Assembly: GCF_021729885.1 (NCBI RefSeq)
Contig: NZ_CP063401.1
Coordinates: forward strand, 372,001 to 436,000
Length of the DNA stretch: 64,000 bases
Direction: 5' to 3'
From: Devosia sp. SL43
GTDB taxonomy: Bacteria; Pseudomonadota; Alphaproteobacteria; Rhizobiales; Devosiaceae
This document shows positions 45,122 through 54,949 of the stretch, piece after piece (within the stretch, counting starts at the first letter, position 1; the number at the start of each line of letters is the position of its first letter). Both the position numbers and the translations under genes were made by a program. A model generated the notes under the pieces. The model saw nothing but the letters and a program-made list of their open reading frames with translations, was not told where the DNA came from and made no database searches.

Positions 45122-46471
45122 ATGCGCCTGTCCCAATACTTTTTGCCGGTGCTGCGCGACGTTCCCAAGGAAGCCGAGATCGTTTCCCACCGCCTCATGC
45201 TGCGCGCCGGAATGATCCGCCAGCAGGCCTCCGGCCTCTATTCCTGGCTGCCGCTCGGGTACAAGGTCTTGATGAAGGTCCAAAAGATCATCGAGGAAGA
45301 GCAGAACCGTGCCGGCGCTATTCAGCTGCTGATGCCGACCATCCAGTCGGCCGATCTGTGGCGCGAATCCGGTCGCTACGACGCCTACGGCAAGGAAATG
45401 CTGCGCATCGAGGATCGCCACGAGCGCGAATTCCTCTATGGCCCGACCAATGAGGAGATGATCACCGACATCTTCCGCAGCTATGTGAAGTCCTACAAGG
45501 ATTTGCCGCTGAACCTCTACCACATCCAGTGGAAGTTCCGCGACGAGGTGCGTCCGCGCTTCGGCACCATGCGTAGCCGCGAATTCCTGATGAAGGACGG
45601 CTACTCGTTCGACCTGACCAAGGAAGATGCGGTCAAGGCGTATGAGCGCGTGTTTGCGTCCTACCTCCGCACCTATGCCCGCATGGGCCTGACGGCCATT
45701 CCGATGCGCGCCGATACAGGTCCCATCGGTGGCGATCTCAGCCATGAATGGATCGTGCTGGCCGACACCGGCGAAAGCGCCGTGTTCTGCGATCGGCGCC
45801 TGCTGGAAAAGGCCATCCCCGGCAAGGACACCGACTTCCGCGACGACCTCAAGCCCATGTTCGACGACTGGACCTCGCTCTATGCGGCGACCGAGGAAAT
45901 GGTCGATATGGCCGAGTATGAAGCAGCGGTGCCAGAAGAATTTCGCGTTTCGGCACGTGGCATCGAAGTCGGCCATATTTTCTACTTCGGGACCAAGTAT
46001 TCCGAGCCCATGAAGGCCAGCGTCACCGGGCCCGAGGGCAAGGAAATCACCGTGCATATGGGCTCTTACGGGATCGGGCCGACTCGCCTCGTGCCTGCCT
46101 TGATCGAGGCGTTCCACGACGAAGCCGGCATCGTGTGGCCGGTGTCCGTTGCGCCGTTTGAAGCCGTGCTGATCAACCTCAAGGCAGGCAATGCCGAGGT
46201 CGATGCTGCATGCGACGCACTCTATGCCGAGTTGACCGCCGCTGGGCTCGATATGCTCTATGACGATCGTGATCAGGGGGCAGGGGCCAAGTTCACCACG
46301 GCCGACCTGATCGGCATCCCCTATCAGATCATCCTGGGACCGCGCGGACTGGCCTCTGGCGAAGCCGAGATCAAGCATCGCAAAACCGGCGAGCGTGAAA
46401 CGCTGCCGATCGCGGCCGCCGTCGCGCGCCTCAAGGACTTGATCGAACCGCAGAGAAAGACCGACATTTGA
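45122..46471 (+). CDS. proS: Proline--tRNA ligase (short alphaproteobacterial form)
   Basis: A 449-residue class II aminoacyl-tRNA synthetase. Motif 2 ([27 protein letters not shown], cited by FRDE and RSREFLMKD) and motif 3 ([14 protein letters not shown]) are clear, and the anticodon-binding domain is at the C-terminus. It lacks the roughly 180-residue editing insertion of E. coli ProRS, as usual in alphaproteobacteria. Its stop codon overlaps the start of the lolC/E-type gene (TTGA). Confidence 0.96.
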   Translation: MRLSQYFLPVLRDVPKEAEIVSHRLMLRAGMIRQQASGLYSWLPLGYKVLMKVQKIIEEEQNRAGAIQLLMPTIQSADLWRESGRYDAYGKEMLRIEDRHEREFLYGPTNEEMITDIFRSYVKSYKDLPLNLYHIQWKFRDEVRPRFGTMRSREFLMKDGYSFDLTKEDAVKAYERVFASYLRTYARMGLTAIPMRADTGPIGGDLSHEWIVLADTGESAVFCDRRLLEKAIPGKDTDFRDDLKPMFDDWTSLYAATEEMVDMAEYEAAVPEEFRVSARGIEVGHIFYFGTKYSEPMKASVTGPEGKEITVHMGSYGIGPTRLVPALIEAFHDEAGIVWPVSVAPFEAVLINLKAGNAEVDAACDALYAELTAAGLDMLYDDRDQGAGAKFTTADLIGIPYQIILGPRGLASGEAEIKHRKTGERETLPIAAAVARLKDLIEPQRKTDI

Positions 46472-47853
46472 CCGATACGGCTGCGCCTGCGCTGAACAAG
46501 GGCACGCGCGCCTTTTCGCGCTTCGAATGGATTGTTGCTGGCCGCTACCTGCGCGCCCGCCGCAAGGAGGCGTTCATCTCGGTGATCGCCAGCCTGACCA
46601 TGGTGGGTGTCGCTATCGGCGTGGCGACGCTGATTGTCGTCATGTCGGTGATGAACGGTTTCCGCGCCGAGTTGCTGACCAAGATTCTCGGCCTCAACGG
46701 CCATTTTACTGCCTTTCCGATCGAGCGCCAGTTTACCGACTACAAGGAAACGATCGCGTCTCTTCAGGAGATCGACGGCGTCAAGTTTGCCGTCTACTTC
46801 GTCGAAGGTCAGGTGCTGGCGTCCGGCAAAGGCAGTTCCACCGGCGTCACCGTCCGCGGCATGGACGAGGAAAACATCAAGAAGCTCGACCTCCTCTACA
46901 AAGCTAATATTGAGGGCGGATGGGATCAGTGGGACACGAGCAGGGGCGTGGCCATCGGCTATCGCCTTGCTCAGACCCTGGGCGTCTCCCTGGGCGACCA
47001 GGTGCAGATCATCAACCCGGATGGGGCCATGACCCCCTTCGGCACAACCCCGCAGATCAAGTCCTACCCGGTCAACGTCATCTTCGACCTTGGCATGGTC
47101 GAGTTCGACAGCTTCTTCATGTACATGCCGCTCGAGCCAGCGCAGGATTATTTCAAGATGTTCCAGGACGTCCTGAAGCCAGGCGCGGAACTGCCAAATC
47201 CAGGACCGCTTGATCCGCCACTGACCGACGAACAGATCGCAGCTGCCTATGAACGCGTCGGGCAGGCGACGGCCGCCGAAATCTTCATCGACGACCCAGA
47301 TGCCACCAGCCTCATGCGCGAGCGTCTGCAGGCCGATCCGACGACACGTCCCATGGTGCTGACCGATTGGCAGCAGCGCAACGAGACGTTCTTCTCGGCC
47401 TTGCAGGTCGAGCGTGTCGTCATGTTCACCATCCTTTCGATGATCATCCTCGTCGCTGCCTTCAACATCATCTCCAGCCTGATCATGCTGGTGAAGGACA
47501 AGAGTTCCGACATTGCCGTATTGCGCACCATGGGCGCGACCCGCGGTGCGATCATGCGGATATTCTCGATCACGGGAACGACGATCGGCGTTATCGGCAC
47601 GCTTGCGGGTACTGGGCTCGGCCTGATCGTTGCCGCCAATGCCGAGCCACTGCGCGCCTTTGTGTCCAACACGCTGGGCGTCGCAATCTTCCCGCCGGAA
47701 GTCTTCTTCCTGTCGTCACTGCCATCCAAGACCGACCCGGTCGAGGTGACGGTGGTCGTCTGCCTGGCCCTCGGGCTCAGCTTCCTTGCCACGCTCTATC
47801 CGGCCTGGCGCGCCGCCCAATATGACCCGGTCGAGGCCCTGCGTTATGAGTAA
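46468..47853 (+). CDS. lolC: Lipoprotein-releasing ABC transporter permease LolC/LolE
   Basis: A 461-residue inner-membrane protein with one N-terminal helix, a large periplasmic domain (about residues 60-310) and three C-terminal helices of the FtsX/MacB type. [26 protein letters not shown] and [23 protein letters not shown] are typical. It extracts lipoproteins for delivery to the outer membrane together with LolD. It starts at TTG 46468, overlapping proS by four bases. A proline-rich insertion ([18 protein letters not shown]) lengthens the periplasmic domain. With a single permease gene it probably acts as a homodimer. Confidence 0.93.
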   Translation: MTDTAAPALNKGTRAFSRFEWIVAGRYLRARRKEAFISVIASLTMVGVAIGVATLIVVMSVMNGFRAELLTKILGLNGHFTAFPIERQFTDYKETIASLQEIDGVKFAVYFVEGQVLASGKGSSTGVTVRGMDEENIKKLDLLYKANIEGGWDQWDTSRGVAIGYRLAQTLGVSLGDQVQIINPDGAMTPFGTTPQIKSYPVNVIFDLGMVEFDSFFMYMPLEPAQDYFKMFQDVLKPGAELPNPGPLDPPLTDEQIAAAYERVGQATAAEIFIDDPDATSLMRERLQADPTTRPMVLTDWQQRNETFFSALQVERVVMFTILSMIILVAAFNIISSLIMLVKDKSSDIAVLRTMGATRGAIMRIFSITGTTIGVIGTLAGTGLGLIVAANAEPLRAFVSNTLGVAIFPPEVFFLSSLPSKTDPVEVTVVVCLALGLSFLATLYPAWRAAQYDPVEALRYE

Positions 47854-48532
47854 GCCGCATCTGGTCCTGACCGATGTCCATCGGCATTATGGGCAAGGCG
47901 ATAAGATCGTCAGCGTGCTCGAAGCCGCCAACCTTACTGTCAAGAGCGGTGAACTGGTTGCGCTCGTCGCCCCATCGGGCGCCGGCAAGTCCACGTTGTT
48001 GCATCTGTCGGGCCTGCTTGAGAGCCCCCAGAGCGGCGAGGTGGAGATCATTGGCATACCCACAAGCAAGCTCGGTGACCGGGGCCGTACCCAACTCCGG
48101 CGTTCCACGGTGGGCTACGTCTACCAGTTCCACCATCTGCTGCCCGAGTTCACCGCACTGGAAAACGTCTCGATGCCGCAGCTGATCGCCGGCAAGTCGC
48201 AGCAGGAGGCCGACAAGCGCTCCATGGAACTGCTGGACCTGCTGGGCATCGCCCCGCGGGCCAGCCATCGCCCGGCGGAACTGTCGGGCGGCGAGCAGCA
48301 GCGTGTGGCCATTGCTCGCGCCGCCGCAAATCACCCCAAGGTCATCCTCGCCGACGAGCCCACCGGTAATCTCGATCCGGAGACCAGCGAGGTCGTTTTC
48401 GGCGCCCTGGCCGGCCTGATTAAGAACGAAGGCGCCGCAGCGCTCATCGCAACGCACAACCACGATCTCGCCCGGCGGGCCGATCGCGTCGTTACCCTGA
48501 AGAACGGATTAGTGGTCGATCACCAATTGTGA
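47846..48532 (+). CDS. lolD: Lipoprotein-releasing ABC transporter ATPase LolD
   Basis: A 228-residue ATPase: Walker [12 protein letters not shown], LolD-type [20 protein letters not shown], signature [13 protein letters not shown] and Walker [16 protein letters not shown] 47846 overlaps the permease gene by eight bases, indicating coupling. proS-lolC-lolD is a standard alphaproteobacterial order, usually followed by dnaE, which is not present in this window. Confidence 0.95.
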   Translation: MSKPHLVLTDVHRHYGQGDKIVSVLEAANLTVKSGELVALVAPSGAGKSTLLHLSGLLESPQSGEVEIIGIPTSKLGDRGRTQLRRSTVGYVYQFHHLLPEFTALENVSMPQLIAGKSQQEADKRSMELLDLLGIAPRASHRPAELSGGEQQRVAIARAAANHPKVILADEPTGNLDPETSEVVFGALAGLIKNEGAAALIATHNHDLARRADRVVTLKNGLVVDHQL

Positions 48533-48556
48533 TCGAACCGGATCGGCGTATGCTGT

Positions 48557-48578
48557 GTTCTCCTTGTCCAAGGAGAAC
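48557..48578 (+). promoter_or_regulatory. Hairpin that masks the ribosome-binding site of a tiny ORF
   Basis: GTTCTCCTTG (48557-48566) and CAAGGAGAAC (48569-48578) are perfect inverted repeats with the AAGGAG RBS of the next ORF in the 3' arm. The RBS would be paired in the folded RNA. It could alternatively be part of lolD transcript ending, but no T-tract follows. Confidence 0.45.
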
Positions 48579-48582
48579 GGCA

Positions 48583-48657
48583 ATGACCCTGCTGATGATC
48601 ATCGGGACTATGGCTATCGTAGGTGCGCTGACCGCCAAGAGCGGCGTCTGGCACTAG
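48583..48657 (+). CDS. Possible 24-residue hydrophobic peptide
   Basis: ATG 48583 is preceded by AAGGAGAACGG at near-ideal spacing and opens 24 codons encoding a mostly hydrophobic peptide (MTLLMIIGTMAIVGALTAKS, then GVWH). One membrane segment is plausible. It lies 50 bp after lolD and overlaps the end of the convergent HIT gene by four bases. A strong RBS inside a perfect hairpin argues for real regulated translation, but so short a frame could be chance. Confidence 0.4.
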   Translation: MTLLMIIGTMAIVGALTAKSGVWH

Positions 48658-49070
48658 AGCGCCGCGGCAATCGCCTTTGCCAGCGCGGCCAGCTCCGCGT
48701 CGTCCGCCTTGCCGCCGCCATGGGCACCCAGTGCCACGCCTTCGTAAGCGGGGATCACATGGAAATGCAGGTGGAACACCGTTTGCCCTGCCGGCGCTTC
48801 GTTGAACTGCGCCACGCGAATTCCGTCCGCATTTGTTGCCGACTTGACCGCATTGGCCACCCGCTGGACCAAGGGTATCACCGCCGCCAGCGATGCCGGA
48901 TCGGCATCGAGCAGGTTACGTGACGGCGCCTTTGGGATGATCAGCGTGTGGCCGCGCGATTGCGGAAAGATGTCCATCATCACCAGCGCGGTCTCGTCCT
49001 CGTAGACCTTATGAGCCGGGATCTCGCCACGCAGGATTTTGCCGAAGATGTTGGACGGATCATAGGTCAT
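48654..49070 (-). CDS. HIT family nucleotide hydrolase/transferase-like protein
   Basis: A 138-residue histidine-triad protein of the Hint/HinT branch. It opens NIFGKILRGEIPAHKVYED and has the triad QTVFHLHFHVIP, whose middle histidine is the nucleophile for AMP transfer. Likely substrates are purine nucleoside phosphoramidates. It is 4 bp downstream of the sterol desaturase/SDR gene on the same strand. Confidence 0.93.
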   Translation of the reverse strand: MTYDPSNIFGKILRGEIPAHKVYEDETALVMMDIFPQSRGHTLIIPKAPSRNLLDADPASLAAVIPLVQRVANAVKSATNADGIRVAQFNEAPAGQTVFHLHFHVIPAYEGVALGAHGGGKADDAELAALAKAIAAAL

Positions 49071-49073
49071 GGT

Positions 49074-50198
49074 TCACTCCGCCGGCTGCGAGACGTCCGG
49101 CTGGCCCTTCTGGAAGAAACGGAAACGGAAGTAGTTGAGCACCGCTAGTCCTGTCACGGTGACGGGCACGTAACGGAAGCCTCGGTGGATAAAGAACAGC
49201 GCGATGTTGACCGCCGTGTTGGCGCTCATCGCGCCCTTACCCATCGCCGACGTGAATGACGACGGCACGATGTGGCGGTAGATCAGCGCATCGGAGCGAT
49301 AGTAGTCCAGGGCCTTTGCCGCAAACGCGCGCTTGGAAGCCGAGTAAGCCTTGAGCTCGTCCATCCCCATATCGCCATGAAACTCGACCTCCGAGCCCAG
49401 CGCCCAGACCTCGGGCGGCGCCAACCGGCTCTTGCCGATCTCGGCGAGCAGCTCTGTCAGGTCGCGAAACGTCACATAGTTGGCGTTCCAGCAATCCTCG
49501 CTCTTGGCACCATGGGACAGGATCAGCACATCCGCCCGTTCTAGCTTCTCGCGCATCGCCGCGTAGTCGCTGGCCTTGAAGTCCACTCCCGACTTCGCCG
49601 TTTCAACGATACCACCAAGCCTGGTCAGCTTTGCCACTATGGCTGACCCAAACGCCCCGCTTGCGCCGGTCACCAGGAACCGCCGTCCTTCGATCTGGCA
49701 GGTCGTGCCGGCGATCATGTCGAACACATTGGCAAACGACGAGAAGAAGTTGTGCGGATAGACGTGGTGCATGGCGTGGTAGTTGTTACCCACCCAAAAT
49801 AGGCCCTGCTGCCCGCCGACGCGGTTCATCGACATGTGGTTGTAGTCCAGGCCCTCCTCACGCAGCGTCATCACCAGCATGACAGTACGGACAGCCGCCA
49901 CCGCCGTAATGACGGGCCACGGTAAGACAACGAGAAAGATCAGCGTTCCCGCCAGCGAGGTCAGGTATTCGGGCAGGATGTGAAACCAGATATTGGCCCG
50001 GGCATAGGCCGGGTTGATCTGCATATCGAGGCCAAGGAACTTGTGATGCACCCAGTGCCAGGACGACAGCGTCCGCAGCAGCGGGATCTTCGAGCTTTCC
50101 CACTTGTGCAGCGTCCAATGCAGCGCGTCGAACAGCGCGGTCGAAACCACGAAGACAAGGGCGGCCTGCAGCAGGAAGACGATGATATCGACGATCAT
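49074..50198 (-). CDS. Bifunctional sterol desaturase / short-chain dehydrogenase-like protein
   Basis: A 374-residue fusion. Residues 1-165 are a membrane fatty acid hydroxylase/sterol desaturase-type domain with hydrophobic segments and His clusters (WHWVHHKF, NNYHAMHHVYP). Residues about 172-345 form a short-chain dehydrogenase-like Rossmann domain (FLVTGASGAFGSAIVAKL, LILSHGA, and YSASKRA with the Tyr-x-x-x-Lys-type pair). A hydrophobic stretch lies near the end. Part of the diiron His set expected for a full desaturase appears reduced, so activity is uncertain. The same two-domain combination is annotated in cyanobacteria and other bacteria; the substrate is unknown. Confidence 0.75.
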   Translation of the reverse strand: MIVDIIVFLLQAALVFVVSTALFDALHWTLHKWESSKIPLLRTLSSWHWVHHKFLGLDMQINPAYARANIWFHILPEYLTSLAGTLIFLVVLPWPVITAVAAVRTVMLVMTLREEGLDYNHMSMNRVGGQQGLFWVGNNYHAMHHVYPHNFFSSFANVFDMIAGTTCQIEGRRFLVTGASGAFGSAIVAKLTRLGGIVETAKSGVDFKASDYAAMREKLERADVLILSHGAKSEDCWNANYVTFRDLTELLAEIGKSRLAPPEVWALGSEVEFHGDMGMDELKAYSASKRAFAAKALDYYRSDALIYRHIVPSSFTSAMGKGAMSANTAVNIALFFIHRGFRYVPVTVTGLAVLNYFRFRFFQKGQPDVSQPAE

Positions 50199-50249
50199 GA
50201 GTCTCTACATAAAGTGCCAGGGCAGGTGGGGGAAGTGGAGATGCTGCAA

Positions 50250-50371
50250 CGCCCTCGTGGGTCGAGGCCCGCGAAGAGCTCGCACCTCACCATGAGGACT
50301 ACTGATACTTCGCACTAACAACGGCCCTCATGGTGAGGTGCGCTTCTTCAGCGCCTCGAACCACGAGGGCG
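50250..50371. repeat. Long palindromic dispersed repeat, copy 1
   Basis: Nested inverted repeats: outer arms CGCCCTCGTGG...CCACGAGGGCG and inner arms CGCACCTCACCATGAGG...CCTCATGGTGAGGTGCG. The same arrangement recurs at 57869-57998. The two share the arm sequences but differ in the centre. It lies between two minus-strand genes. Confidence 0.85.
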
Positions 50372-50376
50372 TGGCA

Positions 50377-51576
50377 CTATCGATCCGTTCGCTCGCCCTT
50401 TCGAAACGGCGTGAACTGATCCAGCATCTCCTGATTGCGCTCCACCGATGCGCGCTCATGCTCCAGATAGTCCGCCACGGCCTCGCGCAGGCCGGGATGG
50501 GCGATCCAGTGCACTGAATACGTCGTTGCCGGCGCATATCCCCGGGCCAGCTTGTGCTCGCCCTGCGCCCCAGCCTCGACAACCGCAAGCTTGTGCGCGA
50601 TGGCGTAGTCGATCGCCTGGTAATAGCAGAGCTCGAAATGCAGGAACGGCACCTCGCGGGTGCAGCCCCAGTTGCGGCCGTAAATCCTGTCCTTGCCAAC
50701 GAAGTTGATCGCCCCGGCAATCGGCGTCTGCCCGTCATAGGCCAGCATCAGCACGATTCGGTCTGCCATGGTCTCGTTGAGCCGCGAGAAGAACTCGCGA
50801 TTGAGATACGGCCGACCCCACTTGCGGGCGCCAGTATCCTCATAGAATTCGTAGAAGGCGTCCCAATGCTCCTCGCGAAGATCAGAGCCGCTGAGCCATT
50901 TGACCGTCAGCCCATCTGCCAATGCATCCCGCCGCTCGCGGCGGATGGTCTTGCGCTTGCGCGATGACAGCGTCTCGAGGAAGTCGTCAAAGCTGGCAAA
51001 GCCCTCATTGTGCCAGTGAAACTGAGTGTCGAAGCGCTTGAGCCAGCCATCGGCTTCAACCTCTGTGGCCTCCGCTTCCGGCACGAACGTCGCGTGGACC
51101 GAGGAGGCGCTGCGCTGAATGGCCAATTGCTGGGCCGTCGACAGCAGCGCGGCCCGGATCGCCGGATCGCCCGATGGCACCAGCAACTTTGGTGCGGTCA
51201 CCGGCGTGAACGGCACCGAGCATTGCAGCTTGGGATAGTAGCTGCCACCGGCCCGCTCCAGTGCATCGGCCCAGCCGTGATCGAACACATACTCACCCAT
51301 CGAATGCGACTTGAGAAACAGCGGCATCAGCCCGACGGCCTGCCCGGATTCTTCACTCAGCAGGACGTGTTGTGGTTGCCATCCGGTGCGTTTCGTCGCG
51401 CAGCCGGATTCTTCGAGCGCCAGGAAAAACGCATGATCCAGAAACGGGTTATCGGTTTTGCCGTCGGTCGATGGCACAAGCCCATTCCACACCGCAGCAT
51501 CGATGCCGGCAGTGCTAGGATTGACAGTGGCGCGAAATGTAGGCTGGTCAGCCAAGGGAGGTCCCGGCGGGGTCAA
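50377..51576 (-). CDS. DUF482/GNAT-type N-acyltransferase-like protein
   Basis: About 399 residues of the DUF482 (COG3146) family, a GNAT-like fold related to peptidoglycan FemAB-type transferases. Characteristic pieces are FASFDDFLETLSSRKRKTIRRER, ARKWGRPYLNREFF and GRNWGCTREVPFLHFELCYYQ (cited by its key NWG and HFELCYYQ) with VEAGAQGEHKLARGY near the end. The substrate is unknown. The start is uncertain: TTG 51576 overlaps the upstream gene's stop, TTG 51555 has GGGA upstream, and the longer frame to 51750 lies inside the upstream gene. Confidence 0.8.
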   Translation of the reverse strand: MTPPGPPLADQPTFRATVNPSTAGIDAAVWNGLVPSTDGKTDNPFLDHAFFLALEESGCATKRTGWQPQHVLLSEESGQAVGLMPLFLKSHSMGEYVFDHGWADALERAGGSYYPKLQCSVPFTPVTAPKLLVPSGDPAIRAALLSTAQQLAIQRSASSVHATFVPEAEATEVEADGWLKRFDTQFHWHNEGFASFDDFLETLSSRKRKTIRRERRDALADGLTVKWLSGSDLREEHWDAFYEFYEDTGARKWGRPYLNREFFSRLNETMADRIVLMLAYDGQTPIAGAINFVGKDRIYGRNWGCTREVPFLHFELCYYQAIDYAIAHKLAVVEAGAQGEHKLARGYAPATTYSVHWIAHPGLREAVADYLEHERASVERNQEMLDQFTPFRKGERTDR

Positions 51577-52406
51577 CAGGTCTGATAGAAATAGGACGGT
51601 TCGCCAGCCATTGTAAGGTTCCGATCGCGCCGGATCACGGAGATTTGGTGCCCCTGTGCTGCGCAGGCCCTGTCGAAATAGGCGGCACCGGTATCGGTGT
51701 ACTCGATCTCCAGCACATTTGCGCCGAATACGGCGATGTAGTCGCTGCACTCGTCATAGACCTGGCACCCTTCGACGATGGCAAAGTCGAAACCAATAGC
51801 CCTGCCGCGATCCTCAAGTTCGGCACCATTCTTCTGCCCAAAGGCCAAGCCGAGCCGGTGCGCACGTTCGATCAGCGCTGACGCAAACGCCAGGTTGTCC
51901 TCCATGCTCAGCGCACCGTTTGAACGTGAATAGGTGTCGAGATTATCGGCTTCTATGGCGTCGTAGCCGTCAGCGGCACATTGGTCGATCCAGCCACCAA
52001 CCACTGCCAGCAGGCCAGCCCGCTTGGCTTCGCTGCTGGTATCGAGCAGGATTTCCCCCGGCCAGTTCGGGTCCTCCGCCAACGCTTCATTGTTGTGCAG
52101 CAACAGGTCCGGATGGTTGGCCAGCCACCAGGCGGTTTCCTGAGGTTGGGTCTGGAAGGCATTGACGTAGCATATGTTGTAAAGCCCCTGCGCCGGTGGC
52201 GCCGTTCGGTCGCGGCTCACGATGAGTGTACCAGCAGGGGGCTGGTAGGCCCCACCGAGCTGCGAGTCGTACTGGCCGCGCGCGGGTGGAGGGACAACGT
52301 CCTGCACCGCCGCTGGGCCCGCCAGCAGCGCGGCGACCACAAGTGCCCAGCTAGGCAGGATCGAACCCCTCGAACACCAACTGGTCAACAAACGGCCGGG
52401 CCGCAT
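51573..52406 (-). CDS. Endo-alpha-1,4-polygalactosaminidase-like (GH114) secreted protein
   Basis: A protein of up to 277 residues with a hydrophobic leader (WALVVAALLAGPAAV) and a GH114/TM1410-type barrel: YNICYVNAFQTQPQE, YDAIEADNLDTYS with the probable catalytic acids, FGQKNGAEL and FAIVEGCQVYDEC. Four or more cysteines suggest disulfides. It probably cleaves a galactosaminogalactan-like polysaccharide, by family only. The start is uncertain: ATG 52406 overlaps the upstream gene by 56 bp; TTG 52391 is an alternative that still keeps the signal peptide. Confidence 0.78.
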   Translation of the reverse strand: MRPGRLLTSWCSRGSILPSWALVVAALLAGPAAVQDVVPPPARGQYDSQLGGAYQPPAGTLIVSRDRTAPPAQGLYNICYVNAFQTQPQETAWWLANHPDLLLHNNEALAEDPNWPGEILLDTSSEAKRAGLLAVVGGWIDQCAADGYDAIEADNLDTYSRSNGALSMEDNLAFASALIERAHRLGLAFGQKNGAELEDRGRAIGFDFAIVEGCQVYDECSDYIAVFGANVLEIEYTDTGAAYFDRACAAQGHQISVIRRDRNLTMAGEPSYFYQTC

Positions 52407-53103
52407 CGGCTTCTGCCTGCGACCGGATGGTCCAGGCCGTCACCGGCTTGCCCAATGCCCGCCAGAAGATAATAGCCGGCAGCTCAAGCGCATCCTTTGC
52501 GCAGGAGATGAAGTCGAACTGAGTCTCGTGCCAATGCAGCAGGTGCCGCAGCGTGTAGCGTTGGTCGTCGGTGAGCTGCACGTCTTCACCTGCGTCGGCA
52601 TAATCATACGTGATGATGCCGCGCTGACCGGTAAAGCCGAACTGGCGGATGGACGTCAGCAGGTTCGGATCAAACGACTCTATCGTCACCGGCCCGTCAT
52701 AGGCCTTGAGGGCTTCTGCGACCGAGCGGGCCAGCAATTGCGTGCCCGTATTGTCGCGCTGATGCTTGAGCTCTATCTGCAGCAGCGTGCGACCGCCGAT
52801 CTGCGCCAGGAACTCGGTGAAGCGCTGCGGCCGGTCACCAGCAACGCTGCCAAGCAAGGGCAGGGCGGTGATATCGGCCGCCGTGGTATCGGCAACAGCT
52901 CCAGCCTTGCCGAGCAGGCGACGCATGTCGTCGTCGTGGAATATCACCGGCACGCCATCACTGGTCAGCTGCACATCGCATTCGATGGCAAAATTGCCTG
53001 CAATGGCTGCCTCGAAGGCGCTGGCAGAGTTCTCAATGATGCCATTGCCGCGATTATGCAGGCCCCGATGCGCGATTGGACGGGGGAACAGAGCTTCGGT
53101 CAT
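52351..53103 (-). CDS. Glycerophosphodiester phosphodiesterase
   Basis: A 250-residue GDPD enzyme that hydrolyses glycerophosphodiesters to glycerol-3-phosphate and an alcohol. The catalytic set is visible: IAHRGLHNRG, then ENSASAFEAAI, ECDVQLTSDGVPVIFHDDD with Glu, Asp and His. There is no signal peptide, so it is cytosolic, like UgpQ. It lies 62 bp after ridA on the same strand; its end overlaps the GH114 gene. Confidence 0.92.
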   Translation of the reverse strand: MTEALFPRPIAHRGLHNRGNGIIENSASAFEAAIAGNFAIECDVQLTSDGVPVIFHDDDMRRLLGKAGAVADTTAADITALPLLGSVAGDRPQRFTEFLAQIGGRTLLQIELKHQRDNTGTQLLARSVAEALKAYDGPVTIESFDPNLLTSIRQFGFTGQRGIITYDYADAGEDVQLTDDQRYTLRHLLHWHETQFDFISCAKDALELPAIIFWRALGKPVTAWTIRSQAEADAARPFVDQLVFEGFDPA

Positions 53104-53165
53104 GACGGGCCTCGTCTTGGTTGAGGTGCCTGAGTGGCACCGGACTGTGACGATGGTGTTACGCG

Positions 53166-53624
53166 TCAGACTTCAACCACGGCCTCGATCTCGACGGCGG
53201 CGCCAAAGGGCAGCGAGGCCACGCCAAAGGCGGCGCGGGCATGCTTGCCCTTGTCGCCCAGTACGCCAACCAACAGGTTCGAACAGCCGTTAGCTACTAG
53301 GTGCTGTTCGGTGAAGTCGGGTGTCGAGGCGACCAGCACTGTCACCTTTAGGATGCGCTTGATCTCGTCGAGCGGGACGCCGCCCATATGGACGATTTGC
53401 GACAGCACGTTGATAGCGGCGAGTTCAGCAGCGTTGCCGCCCTGCACGACATTCATGTTTTCGCCCAACAGGCCGGTGACCACGCCGTTGGCGTCGGCAG
53501 AAATCTGGCCGGAGACATAGATGATGTTGCCGGTCCGGGTAACGGGAACGTAGCTGGCCACCGGCGCCTTGGGCGCGGGAAGTTCGTAGCCATACTCGCG
53601 GAGTTTCTCGATCGCACTGGTCAT
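53166..53624 (-). CDS. RidA family protein (YjgF/YER057c)
   Basis: A 152-residue member of the RidA superfamily. [31 protein letters not shown] and [11 protein letters not shown] are typical. RidA proteins remove reactive enamine/imine intermediates, but this long form with [11 protein letters not shown] at the end belongs to the YabJ-like outgroup found across alphaproteobacteria, whose substrate is unknown. The start overlaps the dinB stop by four bases. Confidence 0.88.
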   Translation of the reverse strand: MTSAIEKLREYGYELPAPKAPVASYVPVTRTGNIIYVSGQISADANGVVTGLLGENMNVVQGGNAAELAAINVLSQIVHMGGVPLDEIKRILKVTVLVASTPDFTEQHLVANGCSNLLVGVLGDKGKHARAAFGVASLPFGAAVEIEAVVEV

Positions 53625-54946
53625 CTGGTCTCGCCTTCGCTTTGGTCGTCGTCTTGTTCTGCCGGCTTGGCCGGCGTCTTGTTGTAGAGCCTGCCCCGCA
53701 CTACCGCCTCGCGGCCGAAGCGGGTACGCACCTTGTCCATCGCCCGCTCTGCCGCCGCCGCCTTGCGGGCAATCGCTGGCTCCAGCAAGTCCGCTGGATC
53801 GGTGCCATCGGCCGTATCGATACCCGATACACCGATTCCAATCAGCCGGAATGCGGTGCCGTCGACTTCGCGCTCGAGCAGCGACAGGCCGGTCTCGTAG
53901 ATCACATTGGCTAGCTGCGTCGGGATCATCAGGTGCCGCGCCCGCGTACGCAAGCGGAAACCGGCGGATTTGAGCTTGAGCGTCACCGTGTCGCCGACAA
54001 TGCCCTTGGCTTTGAGGCGTTCCGACAGGCGCTCGGTGACCTTCAGGAGTTCCGTGGAAAGCGTCTCCAGCGACGCAATGTCGGTGTTGAACGTCGTCTC
54101 CGACGAGACGGTCTTCATCTCGTCGTCGGAAGAAATCTTGCGGCTATCCTCGCCACGGGCCAGACGCGCCAGCCTGGCTCCGGTTTCGCCATAGCGCCGC
54201 ATCAGGTTTTCAGGGGGCTCATCCTGCAGCTGTCCGATGGTGATGAGCCCATCCTTGCGCAGGGTCTCGGCGAACACCTTGCCAACGCCATAGATCAGAC
54301 TGATCGGCTTGGGCGCGAGGAACGATAGCGTCTCCGTCTTGCCGATCACGGCAAAGCCCCGCGGCTTGTCGAGATCGGACGCCACCTTGGCGAGAAACTT
54401 GTTGTGGCTGAGGCCCACCGAGATGGTAACGCCGATCTCGGATTCGATGGCCCTGGCAAACCGGGCCAGCACCACGGCCGGCGGCGCCTTGTGCAGCGCC
54501 TCTGTGCCGGCGAGATCAAGGAAGGCCTCGTCGATGGAAAGCGGCTGTACCAGCGGCGTCAGCGCATCCATATGCGTGCGGATCTGTCGGCTCACATCCA
54601 CATACTTGGCCATATTGGGCTTGATGATCACGGCATCAGGGCACAATTGCCTGGCTTTGAACATCGGCATCGCTGACCGAACGCCGGATTGGCGGGCGAT
54701 GTAGCAGCAGGTGGAGACCACGCCACGCACGCCGCCACCGATGATCAGCGGCTTGTCGCGCAGGCTGGGATCGTCGCGCTTCTCGACCGAGGCGTAGAAA
54801 GCGTCGCAATCGACATGGGCGGTCGAGAGGGCGAAAAGCTCGTCATGGCTGCGCAGCCGCGGCGATCCGCAGGCGGGACACCGCAGGGGCGCACTGGGGC
54901 TCGATCCATGCTCCAGGCAGTCGCGGCAGAGCCAGGCGAGGGCCAT
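53621..54946 (-). CDS. dinB: DNA polymerase IV (Y family) with N-terminal zinc-ribbon-like segment
   Basis: A 441-residue translesion polymerase. Catalytic motifs are [16 protein letters not shown] (Asp46, Asp48) and [15 protein letters not shown], followed by the helix-hairpin-helix [10 protein letters not shown] and the little-finger domain. Residues 7-26 contain two Cys pairs (CRDC and CPAC), a zinc-ribbon-like extension that E. coli DinB lacks. The C-terminus has no obvious QLxLF-type clamp-binding motif that I can see. It is coupled to ridA and lies 3 bp after the DUF3572 gene. Confidence 0.94.
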   Translation of the reverse strand: MALAWLCRDCLEHGSSPSAPLRCPACGSPRLRSHDELFALSTAHVDCDAFYASVEKRDDPSLRDKPLIIGGGVRGVVSTCCYIARQSGVRSAMPMFKARQLCPDAVIIKPNMAKYVDVSRQIRTHMDALTPLVQPLSIDEAFLDLAGTEALHKAPPAVVLARFARAIESEIGVTISVGLSHNKFLAKVASDLDKPRGFAVIGKTETLSFLAPKPISLIYGVGKVFAETLRKDGLITIGQLQDEPPENLMRRYGETGARLARLARGEDSRKISSDDEMKTVSSETTFNTDIASLETLSTELLKVTERLSERLKAKGIVGDTVTLKLKSAGFRLRTRARHLMIPTQLANVIYETGLSLLEREVDGTAFRLIGIGVSGIDTADGTDPADLLEPAIARKAAAAERAMDKVRTRFGREAVVRGRLYNKTPAKPAEQDDDQSEGETR

Positions 54947-54949
54947 CTT

